DNA of 64,000 bases from Owenia fusiformis (taxonomy: Eukaryota > Annelida > Polychaeta > Sabellida > Oweniidae), in assembly GCA_903813345.2 (NCBI GenBank), contig CAIIXF020000009.1, forward strand, positions 7,806,030 to 7,870,029, written 5' to 3'. The notes below the pieces were generated by a model. It was not told the origin of the DNA. It was given only the letters and a program-made list of their open reading frames with translations, and searched no databases. The stretch's first letter is position 1, and each line of letters opens with the position of its first letter. Below are positions 63,750 through 64,000 of this stretch, one piece after another. The translations under genes and the position numbers were made by a program.

Positions 63750-64000
63750 GCAAGGCTAATAGAAATTAAATGTAATAGACTTAGAGCTGGTCTACTTTTG
63801 TAAAAAGTCACTTTTATTCTCATAATTTTCTGTCGGTAACAGATTTCAAATGTCAATGTGGTGAAAAATTCCAAACCACCGAACACTCTTTAATCAAGTG
63901 TCCACTGCTACTTAATGAACGTGAAGTTCTTCTTGCAGGACTATTAGACTTGAACTGTTTACGTGAGTTTGAACCTTACTCAATTCAAAAGAAAACATAT
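63750..64000 (+). pseudogene. Decayed C-terminal tail of a non-LTR retrotransposon polyprotein
   Basis: Near 63760 one frame reads NRLRAGLLL before a stop. From about 63808 another frame reads SHFYSHNFLSVTDFKCQCG, then EKFQTTEHSLIKCPLLLNER, and stays open to the window edge. The RLRxG block followed by CxCG-x5-TxxHxLxxCP is the usual tail after the reverse transcriptase or RNase H part of LINE-type elements. A frame change between the two blocks shows it is broken. The clade cannot be named from this piece. Confidence 0.5.

Overview
The window is AT-rich animal nuclear DNA. It has one very large, intron-rich gene on the minus strand, long introns full of short inverted-repeat elements, and no sign of operons, bacterial genes or an organelle. 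The gene is a polycystin-1 family receptor/channel subunit. From the N-terminus it has a signal peptide, a WSC domain, PKD repeats, a Cys-rich LDLa-like segment, more PKD repeats, an REJ module, a GAIN region with GPS, TM1, PLAT and TM2-TM5. This order follows vertebrate PKD1 (WSC, PKD, LDLa, PKDs, REJ, GPS, PLAT), without LRRs and without a recognisable C-type lectin domain. The host is most likely a marine invertebrate (deuterostome or lophotrochozoan); the sequence alone does not name the species.

I rebuilt 47 coding exons (E1-E47) by hand, from the E1 start codon at 42767 down to the left edge. All splice junctions keep phase, giving 3038 open codons. The left edge cuts the gene after TM5, so TM6-TM11, the extracellular polycystin domain and the 3' end lie outside. 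Five further exons upstream (A1-A5, 61293-49496) encode a second signal peptide, a two-exon beta-type domain and a Thr/Ser-rich linker. They end in exactly the phase needed to splice into the WSC exon E3. The simplest reading is two alternative N-termini from two promoters about 18.5 kb apart, giving 3220 codons in the long form.

Layout by coordinate: 1-5.2 kb, TM2-TM5, PLAT, GPS and TM1. 5.4-13.0 kb, GAIN region. 13.5-20.9 kb, REJ. 21.2-36.7 kb, PKD repeats and the Cys-rich region. 37.5-37.8 kb, WSC. 42.5-42.8 kb, short-form first exons. 49.5-61.3 kb, long-form first exons. 61.3-64 kb, upstream DNA ending in a decayed non-LTR retrotransposon tail on the plus strand.

The introns carry several TA- or TTAA-flanked terminal-inverted-repeat elements, one with a relic Tc1/mariner-like helix-turn-helix ORF. 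They also carry three copies of a GC-rich palindrome family, three copies of a dispersed repeat, several tandem repeats, and two tandem Helitron/Helentron-like units with hairpin-CTAG 3' ends at 53.4-57.0 kb. No tRNA, rRNA, CRISPR or second independent protein gene was found.
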